Assembly: GCF_025602895.1 (NCBI RefSeq)
Contig: NW_026516205.1
Coordinates: forward strand, 186,001-250,000
From: Polychytrium aggregatum
Taxonomy: Eukaryota > Chytridiomycota > Chytridiomycetes > Polychytriales
Length of the DNA stretch: 64,000 nucleotides
Reading direction: 5' to 3'
The notes below the pieces were generated by a model. That model was given only the letters and a program-made list of their open reading frames with translations, was not told the origin of the DNA and did no database searches. Position numbers and translations under genes: made by a program. Every line of letters starts with the position of its first letter. Position 1 is the first letter of the stretch. Positions 1 through 10,043 of this stretch are shown here, piece after piece.

Positions 1-2
1 CC

Positions 3-890
3 TTCCAGGCCACCTCCTCCCAGAACGCCACCCTCGCCGCCCAGGAGCTCAACTCGGTCAACGTTGCCTTTGAGTTCTCTACCGTCAACATGACCAACGC
101 CGTCCTCTTCCCCGCCACCACCGACCCCGGAGCCGAGCACCGCCTCGAGTGGATCAACCTCGTTGGCGCTCTCTTCAACAAGGAGAACTCCTCCATGACC
201 ATCGGCCAGCAGATCCTCAACAACTACAACTGCATCTCCACCGCTGCCGTCGCCGCCGGTGCCTCGAACTCTCCCAAGGTCGTCTTTGCCACCTACAGCC
301 CCGTCAGCTCCTTCAGCCCCAACGCCACCTGGACCATCAACGCCCCCCAGTACATTCTCGACTACATCACCAAGGCCGGCGCTACCCCCGTTGCCAACGC
401 CTCCAAGACCTTCTACAACCCCTCGGACTTCCTTGCCGCCGTTGCCGATGCCGATATCTTTGTCGACCAGACCTCGCCCGTCACCGTCAGCTCCTTCTAC
501 CAGGCCTACGGTCTCAGCGCCTCCTCGACCCAGAAGTTCGTTGCCAACAAGAAGGTCTTTGCCCACGACAAGCGCGGCACCGCTGCTGGCGGCTCTGACT
601 GGTTCGAGTCTGCCGTCGTTCTCCAGAACATGGTTCTCGGTGACGTCGCTGCCATCGCCCAGCCCAGCCTCTTCCCCAACGCCAACCTCTACTACTTCCG
701 CAACATCTTCACCGACAACACCACCGTTGTCGCTGCCTCCAGCTGCCAGAACCCCCAGGCTGCCCTGACCCTCCCCACCGTCACTTGCCCCACTGCCACC
801 TCTCCCACCGCTCGCAGCAACGCTGCCACCACCGGCTTCTCCCTCCTTGCCGGTGCCGTCGTTGCCGCCGCTGCTGCCCTCTTCTTCTAA
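3..890 (+). CDS. Periplasmic-binding-like protein with GPI-type tail (3' part)
   Basis: The frame is open from the window edge (base 3), so the N terminus is missing and 295 residues are visible. The line EHRLEWINLVGALFNKE followed by a QQIL.NY segment resembles the cores of Fe3+-siderophore/hydroxamate periplasmic-binding folds (PF01497-like) that occur in fungi. The C terminus is Thr/Ser/Ala-rich and ends in a short hydrophobic helix (FSLLAGAVVAAAAALFF) right before the stop, with small Ser/Asn residues upstream. That is the layout of a GPI-attachment signal, so the mature protein is probably outside the cell, on the membrane or wall. Several N-x-S/T sequons support secretion. Codon use is very GC/C-ending, which suggests high expression. 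The ligand is unknown. The family call is by pattern only; the GPI tail is more certain than the binding-protein assignment. Confidence 0.6.
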   Translation, partial: FQATSSQNATLAAQELNSVNVAFEFSTVNMTNAVLFPATTDPGAEHRLEWINLVGALFNKENSSMTIGQQILNNYNCISTAAVAAGASNSPKVVFATYSPVSSFSPNATWTINAPQYILDYITKAGATPVANASKTFYNPSDFLAAVADADIFVDQTSPVTVSSFYQAYGLSASSTQKFVANKKVFAHDKRGTAAGGSDWFESAVVLQNMVLGDVAAIAQPSLFPNANLYYFRNIFTDNTTVVAASSCQNPQAALTLPTVTCPTATSPTARSNAATTGFSLLAGAVVAAAAALFF

Positions 891-1753
891 GGAGAGACAG
901 CAGATACCAAGCTGTGCCCGGGTATATCATCCGTGCTATTCCTCTCCCCTCTCTGCTTTCCGTGCCAACAAGCACGGCCAGCTTCATCGCCGCGCTCCTC
1001 CATCTCCCATTCTCACTTTCCGTCATTTGCGTCGTCGGGACATCATTGAAACACACCCAAATCACCGTGTCATATCCCCGATGTCAATCAATTACTTTTT
1101 CTTGTTCGTCGCGCTCTCCCCCTCAAAAGCGGGAAAGGGCAGTCTCCAATCAATATAAAACATGAATGACGGCTGCTCACAGAGCACCCCCCAGCAAAAC
1201 AATCCCTCCATCTCGGCCCGAGTGAGTCGGCAATATGTGGGAACTGAGCTTGAGACGACAGCGGACCCGTCCCTGGTGTCGCTTCGTCGTTGGTTGATTC
1301 CCTGTTGTGGCAGTCAACCTGCGTGCGCTCCATGCCCACAAGCGCATCGACCATCGACCATCGACCATCGACCATCGACCATCGACCATCGACCATCGAC
1401 CATTGGCCATCGAACCTCGATACAGCCTCGCTCTGATTCGCCAGAAAAAAAATGGCTCCCAACCGCCCACCCGCGGTGCCTTCAGGATGGGCCATACAAT
1501 CCCTGGTGCAGCTTCGGCGCCGCGGACAATCGCGACGGAGAGCTCTATTGTACGCCCCACCAGTGCTGGCGGGTCGCTAGCCAGCACACCCCATCCTTCA
1601 TCATTTGAGGGGAGCAGATCGGCTGGCGGATGTTGAGGAACGACAAAATAAAACAAAGTAAAGTAAACAATCAGGCAAGCAAAATGACAGGAGCGTTGTT
1701 GAGAGGAGAGGAGGGGAGGATTGTGTTCGAATGGCTCGTAGCCGCGATGGAGA
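891..1753. other. Intergenic, convergent 3' ends
   Basis: This lies between the binding-protein stop and the stop of the opposite-strand Gag1-like gene. It holds an AT-richer stretch near 1080-1170 and a 7-base tandem array (listed separately). I see no supported gene; the short ORFs here are repeat-derived or of poor composition. Confidence 0.5.
1345..1405. repeat. 7-base tandem array (CCATCGA)n
   Basis: About eight to nine uninterrupted copies of CCATCGA, then two degenerate copies (CCATTGG, CCATCGA). It sits in the convergent intergenic region and has no coding role that I can see. Confidence 0.9.
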
Positions 1754-3138
1754 CTATCCCTCTTCGCCATCGGGATGGTCGGTCATCAGCCCCTCGCGCT
1801 TCCATCCATGGATCTGCCGATGATGAGACAAGTTAAAATCGGACACGAAGCAGGCCGCACCGAGGCAAGCGGCACGTTGGACGCGAGTGATACCCTTGGC
1901 GATGTTGCCCCAGGGACAGCATACGAGTCATTTGCAGCAACATCCGTCGACATATTCCTTACCAGGACGGCAGTGATGAAATTCAAAGGCACCGGCCGGG
2001 CGAACCGCCGCTGCTCCATCAGGGAATGGTATATCGTGTCGTAGTGTGCCGGAGTGATGCCCTGGACGACAGGGTGGTGGATCGCATCCTCGGAAGCACT
2101 ACCGTTCGGGTTGTATTCGCTATGGCTGTGCCGCCACAGAGCCCGCTGCCGTTCCCAGTGGCAGATGCCTACGTTCTCGGCCAGGTCGGAGGCCGTTCCG
2201 GGATGAACGGTGCCCGAGGCGATGCTGGCCTCGATAGCCGCGAGCGAGTCTTCGAGCTGGATGACATGCGGGATGTCGGGCGAATCGGTGCGTTCGCTGG
2301 GAGCGAGCCGCGGCGAGTTGATGAGATGGCTCGGCAGTGGGATCGCGAGCGGCTCGGGGGAGTGCGGCGCTCCATCCGACAGCGAAATCGGTGGCTCGAT
2401 TTTGGCTGGCGGAGGGGGCGACAACGGGAAGGGCATCCACGGCTCAAGCCGGTCCTGGGCCGGCATCTGGAAGTTCTCCGAGATGTCGACGATCGAGTTG
2501 GAGAGCGTCGACCGGGCTGGGGGTGTGCCCTTGCGCCCGAAAAACGACGATGCCAGCGACGACAGGCTGCGCTTGTGGTCCCGCTTGTTGGGGTTGGGCG
2601 GTGGGAAGGTCAGATAGGAGCTCTCGTGGACGACATCAAGATTGGGAGTCGACGGCGACAGCGGCGAGCCGTTGTAGGAGGAAGTTGGTGCATCCAGCTC
2701 GCCATGGAGCTCGTCGATGTCATCCGTGGAAATCGTTGGCGAAGAAGAGCGATTCGAGGGCGAGACCCCCCTCCGCAACCAGAGGAGGGGATTGTGGAAC
2801 GAGGTTTTATCACTCAGGGCGGCCAGGATCAAAGCGGACGACGGTTGGGAAACGGGTTCAGGGTCACAACGGGCAAGAACCCAGGGCCGGTGCTGGTGTG
2901 GGTGGGTGCCCTTGTCGCTGCTGTTGTTGTCGTTTCCGGAGCGGACAGAGTGGGTTGCCGGCAGAGCAGCAGGCGCCGGCGATAAACACCAAGGGAATGG
3001 TGGGGCGGCGACGGGGCGACAGAGCGACGATGGCCAGAACCAGAGCAGACCACAAAGCAAACCAAGACCCCCACGGTCATGTGAGCGCCACATTCTTCCC
3101 ACACCGAAACAGGATCTGCACCGAAACAGGATCTGCAC
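1754..3138 (-). CDS. Gag1-like clamp domain protein (DUF4050)
   Basis: Exon ending at 1963, then a last exon 1813-1754. The splice (donor GTAAGG, phase 0) turns the main ORF into a C terminus reading ...VPLNFITAVL|IHGWKREGLMTDHPDGEEG and stop. Together with ITPAHYDTIYHSLMEQRRF upstream and CHWERQRALWR before that, this is the pattern of the fungal Gag1-like clamp domain (former DUF4050): W-x-x-x-R-x-x-W, then a 'Y..IY..L...R....P..L' helix, then 'L...W..EG'. The middle is long, Ser/Pro-rich and low complexity, as in a disordered regulatory protein. The start is not established: the frame opens at 3138, but the first ~100 residues overlap a 17-base repeat and look non-coding, so an upstream exon or later initiation is likely. 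Its biochemical role is not evident from sequence. Confidence 0.6.
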
Positions 3139-3153
3139 CGAAACAGGATCTGC
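3103..3153. repeat. 17-base tandem repeat, three copies
   Basis: Three perfect copies of ACCGAAACAGGATCTGC followed by a broken fourth. It lies between the LRR gene stop and the likely beginning of the Gag1-like gene, so it is probably promoter or 5' leader rather than coding. Confidence 0.9.
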
Positions 3154-3308
3154 ACCGCAACCGACCCAGAGCGCTGGCCGACGGTGGCCGGCGGTGGCAG
3201 CGGCAAGACAGTCGGCAGTTCCTGGAGAGGCGAGAGGACGGTCGGCGGGTCTCGATCGCGTTCGCTTCTGGAAGACGGCGTGCAGTGTATATTCTCGGCC
3301 CCTGGCAC

Positions 3309-6261
3309 TCAGTGGAATGTTCGCTTGACCCCGCCTGGGGTCTTGTTGCTGGCCTGCTCCCTGAGGTAGCCAAAGATCACCGCCGTTCCTTGCACAATGA
3401 TGTTTTGCGGCGGGTTGTCAAAGGGATTGTCCTTGAGCTCCAGCGTCTGGCGCGGATCGGTATCCAAGTCAGTGTCAGCACACAGTGTTTGTGCGGATGG
3501 CTTCCGCTTGGTGCTCCAACACCGCCTACCATCGAGTCCTTGAGCATGGACATGGATACCGGTAGGTCGTTGAGCTGGTTGTGCGTGATATCCAGTCGGG
3601 TCAGCGCCACGAGCTCGCCAATATCCGCCGGCAGTGACCGAAGTTTGTTTGAGCGGAGCTCAAGCACCGACAGCTTCTTGAGATTCCTGTGGGATCAAAT
3701 CCGAAATGTCCCCGCTCTCACGTCAGACACAGCCTTTCACCGTGAGGCCAATGGGGTCCCCACCGACGCCAACGCCGACATCAGCGCTGGGCCCTACTTT
3801 ATCGACGCTGGCAAGGCCTCGAGACTGTTTCCGTTCACAAAGAGCTTCTCCAGCGCACCCAGGTTGCCGATGCCCTCGGGCAGCGCGGCAATCAGGTTGG
3901 AGCTCACATCCAGCTCTTGTAGCTGGGAAAGTTGGCAAAGCTCCTCTGGCAGTGCATCCAGGTCGTTGTTGCTGTCGATTGCCGCCGTCGCCGAAATCAA
4001 ATCGAATCAGGCAGAATTGAATCAATCCAATACAATACATATCCCAGGTCGGACTCCCAGGAGGACAGAGTCGCTCTCGTGGCTTACCTGAGGAACAGCT
4101 TGCTCAGTGCTTGCAGCTGGCTGATCGTCGATGGGATTCCAAGAGCAGTGATGTGGTTCTTTCGAAGGTCGAGCCACGACAGCTCGGTCAGCTCGCCAAT
4201 CTCGTCCGGCAGGCCCTTGAGCGAACAGGCAAAGGCATCGAGCTTCTTGAGCACCTTGAGATTCCCAATGATGCCTGTGTATTCATACCCAAGGCGTTGA
4301 TCAAGCTCCTGGTCACCATGCTGGTCATTTCGTGTGATTCCTTCGCTTGCCCTGTCGCTCCTCCGCGCACGGCTGCTTCCCATGCCCACCAACCTGGCAT
4401 ATCCTCAATCTGTCCATTTTCTCTCAGAATCAGTTCCGTCATTTCGGTCCAGTTCTTGAGAGAGATGGGGATACCCTCGATCTTGCTGTTGCTGATATCC
4501 AGTCTCCGGAGCGACTTGAGGCGAGCAAGCGAGAGCGGAAACTCGTACAGCTCATGGTTTTCCTTGATATCAAGCTCCTGAAGCTGAGCCAGATCTCCGA
4601 CTGAGTCGAGAGTGGTGGTGAGGCCCATGTGCGGTGTTTTTAGGAGAGGGGGAATATCGCCGAGTGAGCACCATAATACGCCCGATTGGTCGGGGGGGGG
4701 AGGAGGAGCCATTGCTGAGACTTACACGAAAGCGGAATGCTCTTGATGAAGTTGTTGCCCAGGAGCAACCGGATCAGTGAGCCTGCCTTTCCGATATTCT
4801 CGGGCAGCTTCGTGAGCTGGTTGAACTCCATGTGCAGTTCCTAAACGGATGTGACCAACAAGCCGCCATCAGCTCAAACAGCACTCGAAGGTCTTGTCAC
4901 CGTGGCTCTTTCGGCTTTCAGCAACATGGACAGCAAGCCCTTGCTTCCCAATCGCTCAACAGATACGATTGCGTCTCCGAGTGCGATTGAAGCGTCGCGC
5001 TAACTCGGAGTCTACCCATACCGCCAGGGTCTTGAGATCCGCAATCTCAGGCCCGATCTCTCGGATCTTGTTATGGTTCATATTCAAGAGCTTGAGAGAC
5101 GAGAGCTGATACAGACCCGGAGGAAACACCTGTTTGATGCGGGAATGGAATGGATCCCACAAGCAAGGCGAAGTTGATCCCACAAGCAAGGGGGACGTTG
5201 ATCCCACAAGCAAGGTCAGCAACAATAAGCACTCATGGATGGATCGCGAGCGAGGCAAGAGTGCTGTTGCTGCTACTCTCACGGTCGATTGCCATGGTGC
5301 CTTTACATTGGACCAGCACAGTCGATGGGCCAATATCCGCTGCAATCCCGTCCCGAAACGCACCTTTAAATCGTTGCTGTACAGGATCACTGTCTCCAAG
5401 GTTTGGATCTGTCCAATCTCTGCAGGAATCTCTCTGCGCAGGGCGGTAGATTTGTGGCTCGCATGACGAGCCACGACGATATCAGCGGTGGGTCAGCAAA
5501 TCTACCATCTGTGTATAACTCGACGGAGCGGACACGGCGACAAAGCTGCAAGACTCACTCGAGCTGGTTGGAGCTCAGATCCAAGACACGAAGGTTGACG
5601 AGGCTACTGATCTTTGGAGGAATCGGGACATAGAACAGCCGATTGCCGCCTGCATGGGTCCCAACCGGACCGTGAAACGACCGTTAGGCTGCGAAGACGA
5701 CTTGATATTCCGTCGTTCTCGGCGCGGCACCCAGAGCCTATCGGGTAGTCTCCGACCGTCAGCGCCCCATTCCTCTGTTTGCGATGACGTACTGGCGTAA
5801 ACCTCCTCCAGAGAGGGTGGGAGGGTCGGCGAAAAGTACGTGATGTTGTTTTTTGAGAACGTGAGGACCTTGAGCTCGACGAGCTTGGCTGCCATGGCGA
5901 TCGCCCGAATATATTGCAATCCGGCGCTGGTTAGATGGCTTACGAGCTGCCCCACCCTCTGGCTAAAGTTGCACTACAGGCCCACCACCATAGCGTTTCT
6001 TTCACTTCCCTCTGCTTCCGGATACAACGCTCCTGTGTCGTCGGGTCTACATTACGGCGAGCACTGCACCATCATCTGGCATTTGGATCACTCACACAGC
6101 TCCTCGGGCAGATCGGCCAGCTCATTGCCGGAGATGTCGAGGCGCTTGAGCCTGACGCACTTTCCCAGGACATTGGGGATGGCCTTGAGTCCTCGGCTGG
6201 CGAGGTTGAGCTCCTCCTTCTTCTGGTGGCTCGAGATTTCCTTGACCAAAGCGTTGCCCAT
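3309..6261 (-). CDS. Leucine-rich repeat protein, LRRC40-like
   Basis: I rebuilt eleven exons from splice phase: 6261-6096, 5888-5793, 5649-5559, 5433-5364, 5129-5022, 4840-4726, 4600-4394, 4274-4088, 3971-3798, 3686-3530, 3446-3309. This gives 502 residues. The N terminus (KKEELNLASRGLKAIP) parallels LRRC40 (KSGQLNLSSRNLTEVP), and the C terminus ends in the family's cap (DNPFDNPP..., then GTAVIFGYLREQ). In between are about sixteen 22-24-residue repeats of the L..L.L..N.L..LP type, for example LADLPEEL|SKLVELKVLTFSKNNI across the first intron. Proteins of this kind are intracellular, non-enzymatic scaffolds; no kinase, TIR or membrane segment is present. Most introns fall inside repeats but keep the repeat period intact. 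Family call is good; exact orthology to LRRC40 is probable, not proven. Confidence 0.82.
5152..5215. repeat. ~22-base tandem repeat in an LRR-gene intron
   Basis: Three copies of a unit beginning GATCCCACAAGCAAGG, with small differences. It lies wholly in the intron between exons 4 and 5 of the LRR gene, close to the acceptor. Confidence 0.85.
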
Positions 6262-6738
6262 GCCTGCTTTTGGTTCGCTGGTGTTCAAAGTTGCAGGGGG
6301 GGGGGAGGCAATTACGGATGGATAGCGGAGGAGCACAGGCGGGGATGTACTCTGTCGGGCAAGCAGAAGGCTCGAGATAGTTTACCGCAGGACGAAGGGC
6401 GCCGTCGGCAGTGATGTCATTCACCTGCTCGCATGGCACTCGCAAGCATGACGTTTGCTGCTGTCCGCGAGCCAATCACCCGAACTACTCTCTCCGGGTG
6501 CATCTCGACCATTTCACTTTGGTCGTTCGTATCAGAGCCGTGATGGATCCAGGGCCATAGGGGAGTGCGATTGCACTTCACCGCAAATGTGCGGACATGA
6601 AGAATTGCCAGCCCACCACACGCCTGCCAAGATTGGTCACTTTTTGAGATGCACGCCAGTGGCATGTGTGCCGTCGGGGATGGGCAGCGCGAGCAGCCTC
6701 GGGGTCGATAAGGGCGATCTATTACCAGTGTGGCCGGC
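6262..6738. other. Intergenic between UTP18 (3') and LRR gene (5')
   Basis: Tandem minus-strand spacing, presumably the LRR gene promoter. It carries a G run near 6296-6306 just upstream of the LRR start. No TATA-like box or conserved element was recognised. Confidence 0.4.
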
Positions 6739-9594
6739 TCAATAGCCGTCATACGCTCCCAAGCGATACAGCAGCACCTTGCCCTTGTCGTTGCCCATGA
6801 CGATATACCCGCCTCCAGGCGAAAACGAAACGGCGTTGACGTAGCTGAGCGGCGTTGCAGACGTCGGCCAGTTCGGAAAGACGTTGAGGGACGGAAGATG
6901 CACCAGCTTCAGGGCATCCTTCTTCTTTCGGCTCGAGATGGCCAGCAGTTGCGACGAGGGATGGAACCGGACTGAGTGGATGGTGGTCACGAGGTTCATG
7001 ATGGTCTTGAGCGGCTTTGGTGTTGGGCTCGACAGACACGAGGCGGTGGAATACACGTTGACAACACCGGCGCCGGAGCTGCGGGGCAGTGCGAAGAGAG
7101 TCAGGCAGCGTGGGTCAGCAATCGAGAATGACGTGAGATGCCATGCCATGTTATGCCATGTCACGCTGCACGGCATCGCCGACAACAGGTGCGGGTCGAT
7201 TCTGCCCATCATCCAGCCCGTCCTCAGACGACCATGCAGCTGCTGCAGTCAATGGCAATCGACTTGGCTGGAGGAAACCTCCTTTCCCTGGGGCAGCTCG
7301 ATAACCCCACTGCACCCATCACGGTTACTCACCCCGTCGCCATGTAGCTTCCGTCCTTCGAGACGCTGATACATGATGGCCGGATGGCGCCGTCGTCGAC
7401 AAATCTATGAATGCACGAAAGAGAGCTAAGCTCCCACTGGTACACCTCTCCGTCTCCGCCGATCGAGAAGATGTACTGTCCGTCGCTGGAAAAGTCGAGG
7501 TCCTTGACGGTCCCGTTCATCTTGAGGTTGCCGATCCACTGCTTGGACTTGTTGGAGACGAGGACGATGTAGCCGTCCCTTCCCAGGAAGGCGAGGTATC
7601 GGTTGCACGGCGAGACGTAGTGCTTCTCCAACGACTTTTCCTCTCGGCCTGTGCGGAGTGGGCCACAGAGTGCACATGTGAACGCGAGTCCAATGTTCCA
7701 GAGGTGGGAGAGGCCGTCGATGTCGTCGCTCGCGATGCGAGCAAGTCTGGCCACAGCGCCGGCCAGGACTGGGAGCCACTGTTGCAGTCGGGCCACCCCA
7801 TCGCATGCACCCATGGCGTAACGAGTATAACCAAACATTACTGACCATAGATGCTGTGCACCTTCTCCACGCTGCCCTTTTCAATGTCGTAAACATAGAA
7901 GAACTTTCGTCGCCCAGAGAGGATAATCTGCTTGCCGTCTGCGGTGAAGCTGGCACAGTGGATGGGCATGTCCTTGAAAAAGATGCTCTGGATCTTGGGA
8001 TTGATCTTTCCATCGACCTGGAGCGGTGGGGGGTGGATGTTACTTGAAAAGCGGCGATGCGATGCCGACGGACGGCTGTGTGGCACGGGGACCAATCCGG
8101 CAACCGTGGGGTGCTCTGGCTCTGACAAGCTTTGGATCTGACACGTTGGCTCTGACACATTGGCTCTGATATGCCGAACGGCGCCACTGTGCACGTCCTT
8201 GTGGTGGGGCCAAACTCCGTTATCGTGTGCTCAGAAACAAACCTGGAACAGCCGCACGGTTCTGTCAAATCCAGCAGTCATGAGTACAGGAGCCTTCGGA
8301 TGGAATACAGCAGTTTGGATCACAGCCTGAAACCAAAAAAAAGAAAGACCGTTCAGCGTTTGTACAGGTGCGTTGCGACAGGCTCGGTCTGACCCTGCAT
8401 CGGCCTGGGCACGGAAGCAACCAGCCCATTTTGATATCGGGTATTCGGAACAGTAAATCGGGGCACCGAGCCAGCGGGGTTGCACAGTCACACGATCGAT
8501 GGAACTACGCTGACCTGTGAATATGCCGTCTGGTTGGCATCTTTCATGCGGGTGACGTCGATCTGATCCGAGGGCAGCATTGCATGTTTAGAGCGAGCGA
8601 CAATGCTGCGCGTTGATCGCAGGAACTTGAGCAGATCAATCTTGCTTGGCTGCTCTTTCTTTTCCGGCAGCGTCGACCATTTGGGCGGCGGGTAGATGCG
8701 TTCGAATCTAGTGCATCGAGTGCAGAAGATGATGGTGAGATTCCAGAGTGCGAAGCATCTCGTGTTGGTCGTTCTCGGTCGGGGTCGGGAGTGGATCTGG
8801 TATCGCCACCGCACTTGCAGACAGTGCTGTTGTCCCAACACTTACTGGGTTCGCAGCCGCGCCTCGTATTCGGCTCCGCTCAGCACCGTCTCGCTTTCAG
8901 AGTTACGAAGCTTCCTCAGCCGCTTGACGTCCGCGATATTGATGGTGATGTCATCGTCGTCCTCCCAGGCGGGCTTTCGCTCGTATGCATCATCCTCGAC
9001 CTCGGCCTCGTCCTCGTCATCCATTTCTTCGTCCTGGTCGTTGCTCTCAAGATCCGAGTCCTGCGCCTCGCTCTCCTGCTCGAGCCTCATCGAGTTGTCG
9101 GCGTTGCCACGAGTATCGATGAAGAATGCCTGCAGGGAAGGGACGGTTGTCGTCAGATATCGTCTGTGGCTGGAGCGATTGTGTGTTCACAAACGGATAC
9201 GCCGTAGCACTAGAAAGGGGGGGATGCTCACACTGGCATCATCAGGCTGGCCGTCTTGGTCGCCGTCCTCAGCATCGTCGTCCTCGTCCTCGTCGTCGCG
9301 ATCGAGATCGTCTGAGCGGTGGCGGCCGAGCTCTCGGTCCAGGTCGGCGTGGAGCGATCGATCCAGCACACTCTGAAGCGTCTCGGAATGGTCAGCGCCA
9401 AAGACGAGGCCCTCGAGCTCGAGCTCCTCGTCGTCCTTTGGATCGTAGTCGGCCTTGATCTTGGTGTCCTGGATGCTGTCCTTGGGAATGACGAGGGGCC
9501 GGGAGGGATCCTGGCTCTTTTTGCGCTTGAGCGACTTGTTCTTTTTGCCCCCAGCCAGAGCTGGGTTGGGCTGGTCAACCACCATGTTGGGCAT
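6739..9594 (-). CDS. UTP18: UTP18, SSU processome WD-repeat protein
   Basis: Seven exons in consistent phase: 9594-9232, 9129-8846, 8707-8515, 8326-8243, 8017-7846, 7648-7333, 7078-6739, giving 583 residues, close to yeast Utp18 (594). The N-terminal third is acidic and Lys-rich (residues ~15-140). Then come AFFIDTR, RIYPPPKWS and a WD40 propeller: VLMTAGFDRTVRLFQ; KDMPIHCASFTADGKQIILS; QWIGNLKMNGTVKDLDFSSD; and the diagnostic end FPNWPTSATPLSYVNAVSFS followed by GGGYIVMGNDKGKVLLYRL. In the family the protein belongs to the UtpB subcomplex of the 90S pre-ribosome. It binds U3 snoRNP/5'ETS in the nucleolus and recruits the Mtr4 exosome helicase through its N-terminal tail. An AIM motif for that (LFVxD-like) is not obvious here; I did not resolve it. 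Confidence 0.93.
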
Positions 9595-10043
9595 GTTGCG
9601 GAGATGGAGCCACGGGCCGGAGTGAGTTGCGCTATGTCGAAGTGGGTGCTCGGTGTCGCTGCGGTGACTGGGCTGGCCAGCGCTTCTTGGTGTCCCTGAG
9701 ATGCAAAACTCGAGACGCGAAAACCAAAAAGAAAAACCGGGAATTAATTGGGCCGAGTCACGTGGTGGGGCTCTCGCTGCTGGTGGCGAGAAGGCAGAGT
9801 CCCACCGAGAGTCCCACCGAGAGCCGACCGAGAGCGGGTGTTCCCGAATGCCCCTTGTTGGCCGACGCGGTTCTGAAGGGCCTCGCGGTCTGTGCTACCG
9901 CTCCGACAAGGCCCATCCAGACAGCCAGCTGATGGCCGGCCACAAAATGGACCCATCCGCCCCGGCTCGGCTTGGTCTCGATTTCGGGTTTGCTGGGCTT
10001 GCAGCTTTTCGTCCTCGTCCTTCATCCCGCTGCTGCCCATCTC
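9595..10043. other. Intergenic between UTP18 start and transposase start
   Basis: Divergent spacer. It contains short direct repeats (AGTCCCACCGAG near 9800-9820). The left end of the transposon must lie in here or just upstream, but I could not identify a terminal inverted repeat or target-site duplication by eye. Confidence 0.4.

Noticed and set aside
1345-1405. Possible CRISPR-like or centromeric satellite
   Set aside because: Unit is 7 bases with no spacers and the array is only ~60 bases; ordinary slippage product.
2337-4091. 584-residue plus-strand open frame
   Set aside because: It is antisense to the Gag1-like and LRR genes, whose exons show conserved motifs and matching splice phases; its translation is Arg/Ser-rich noise.
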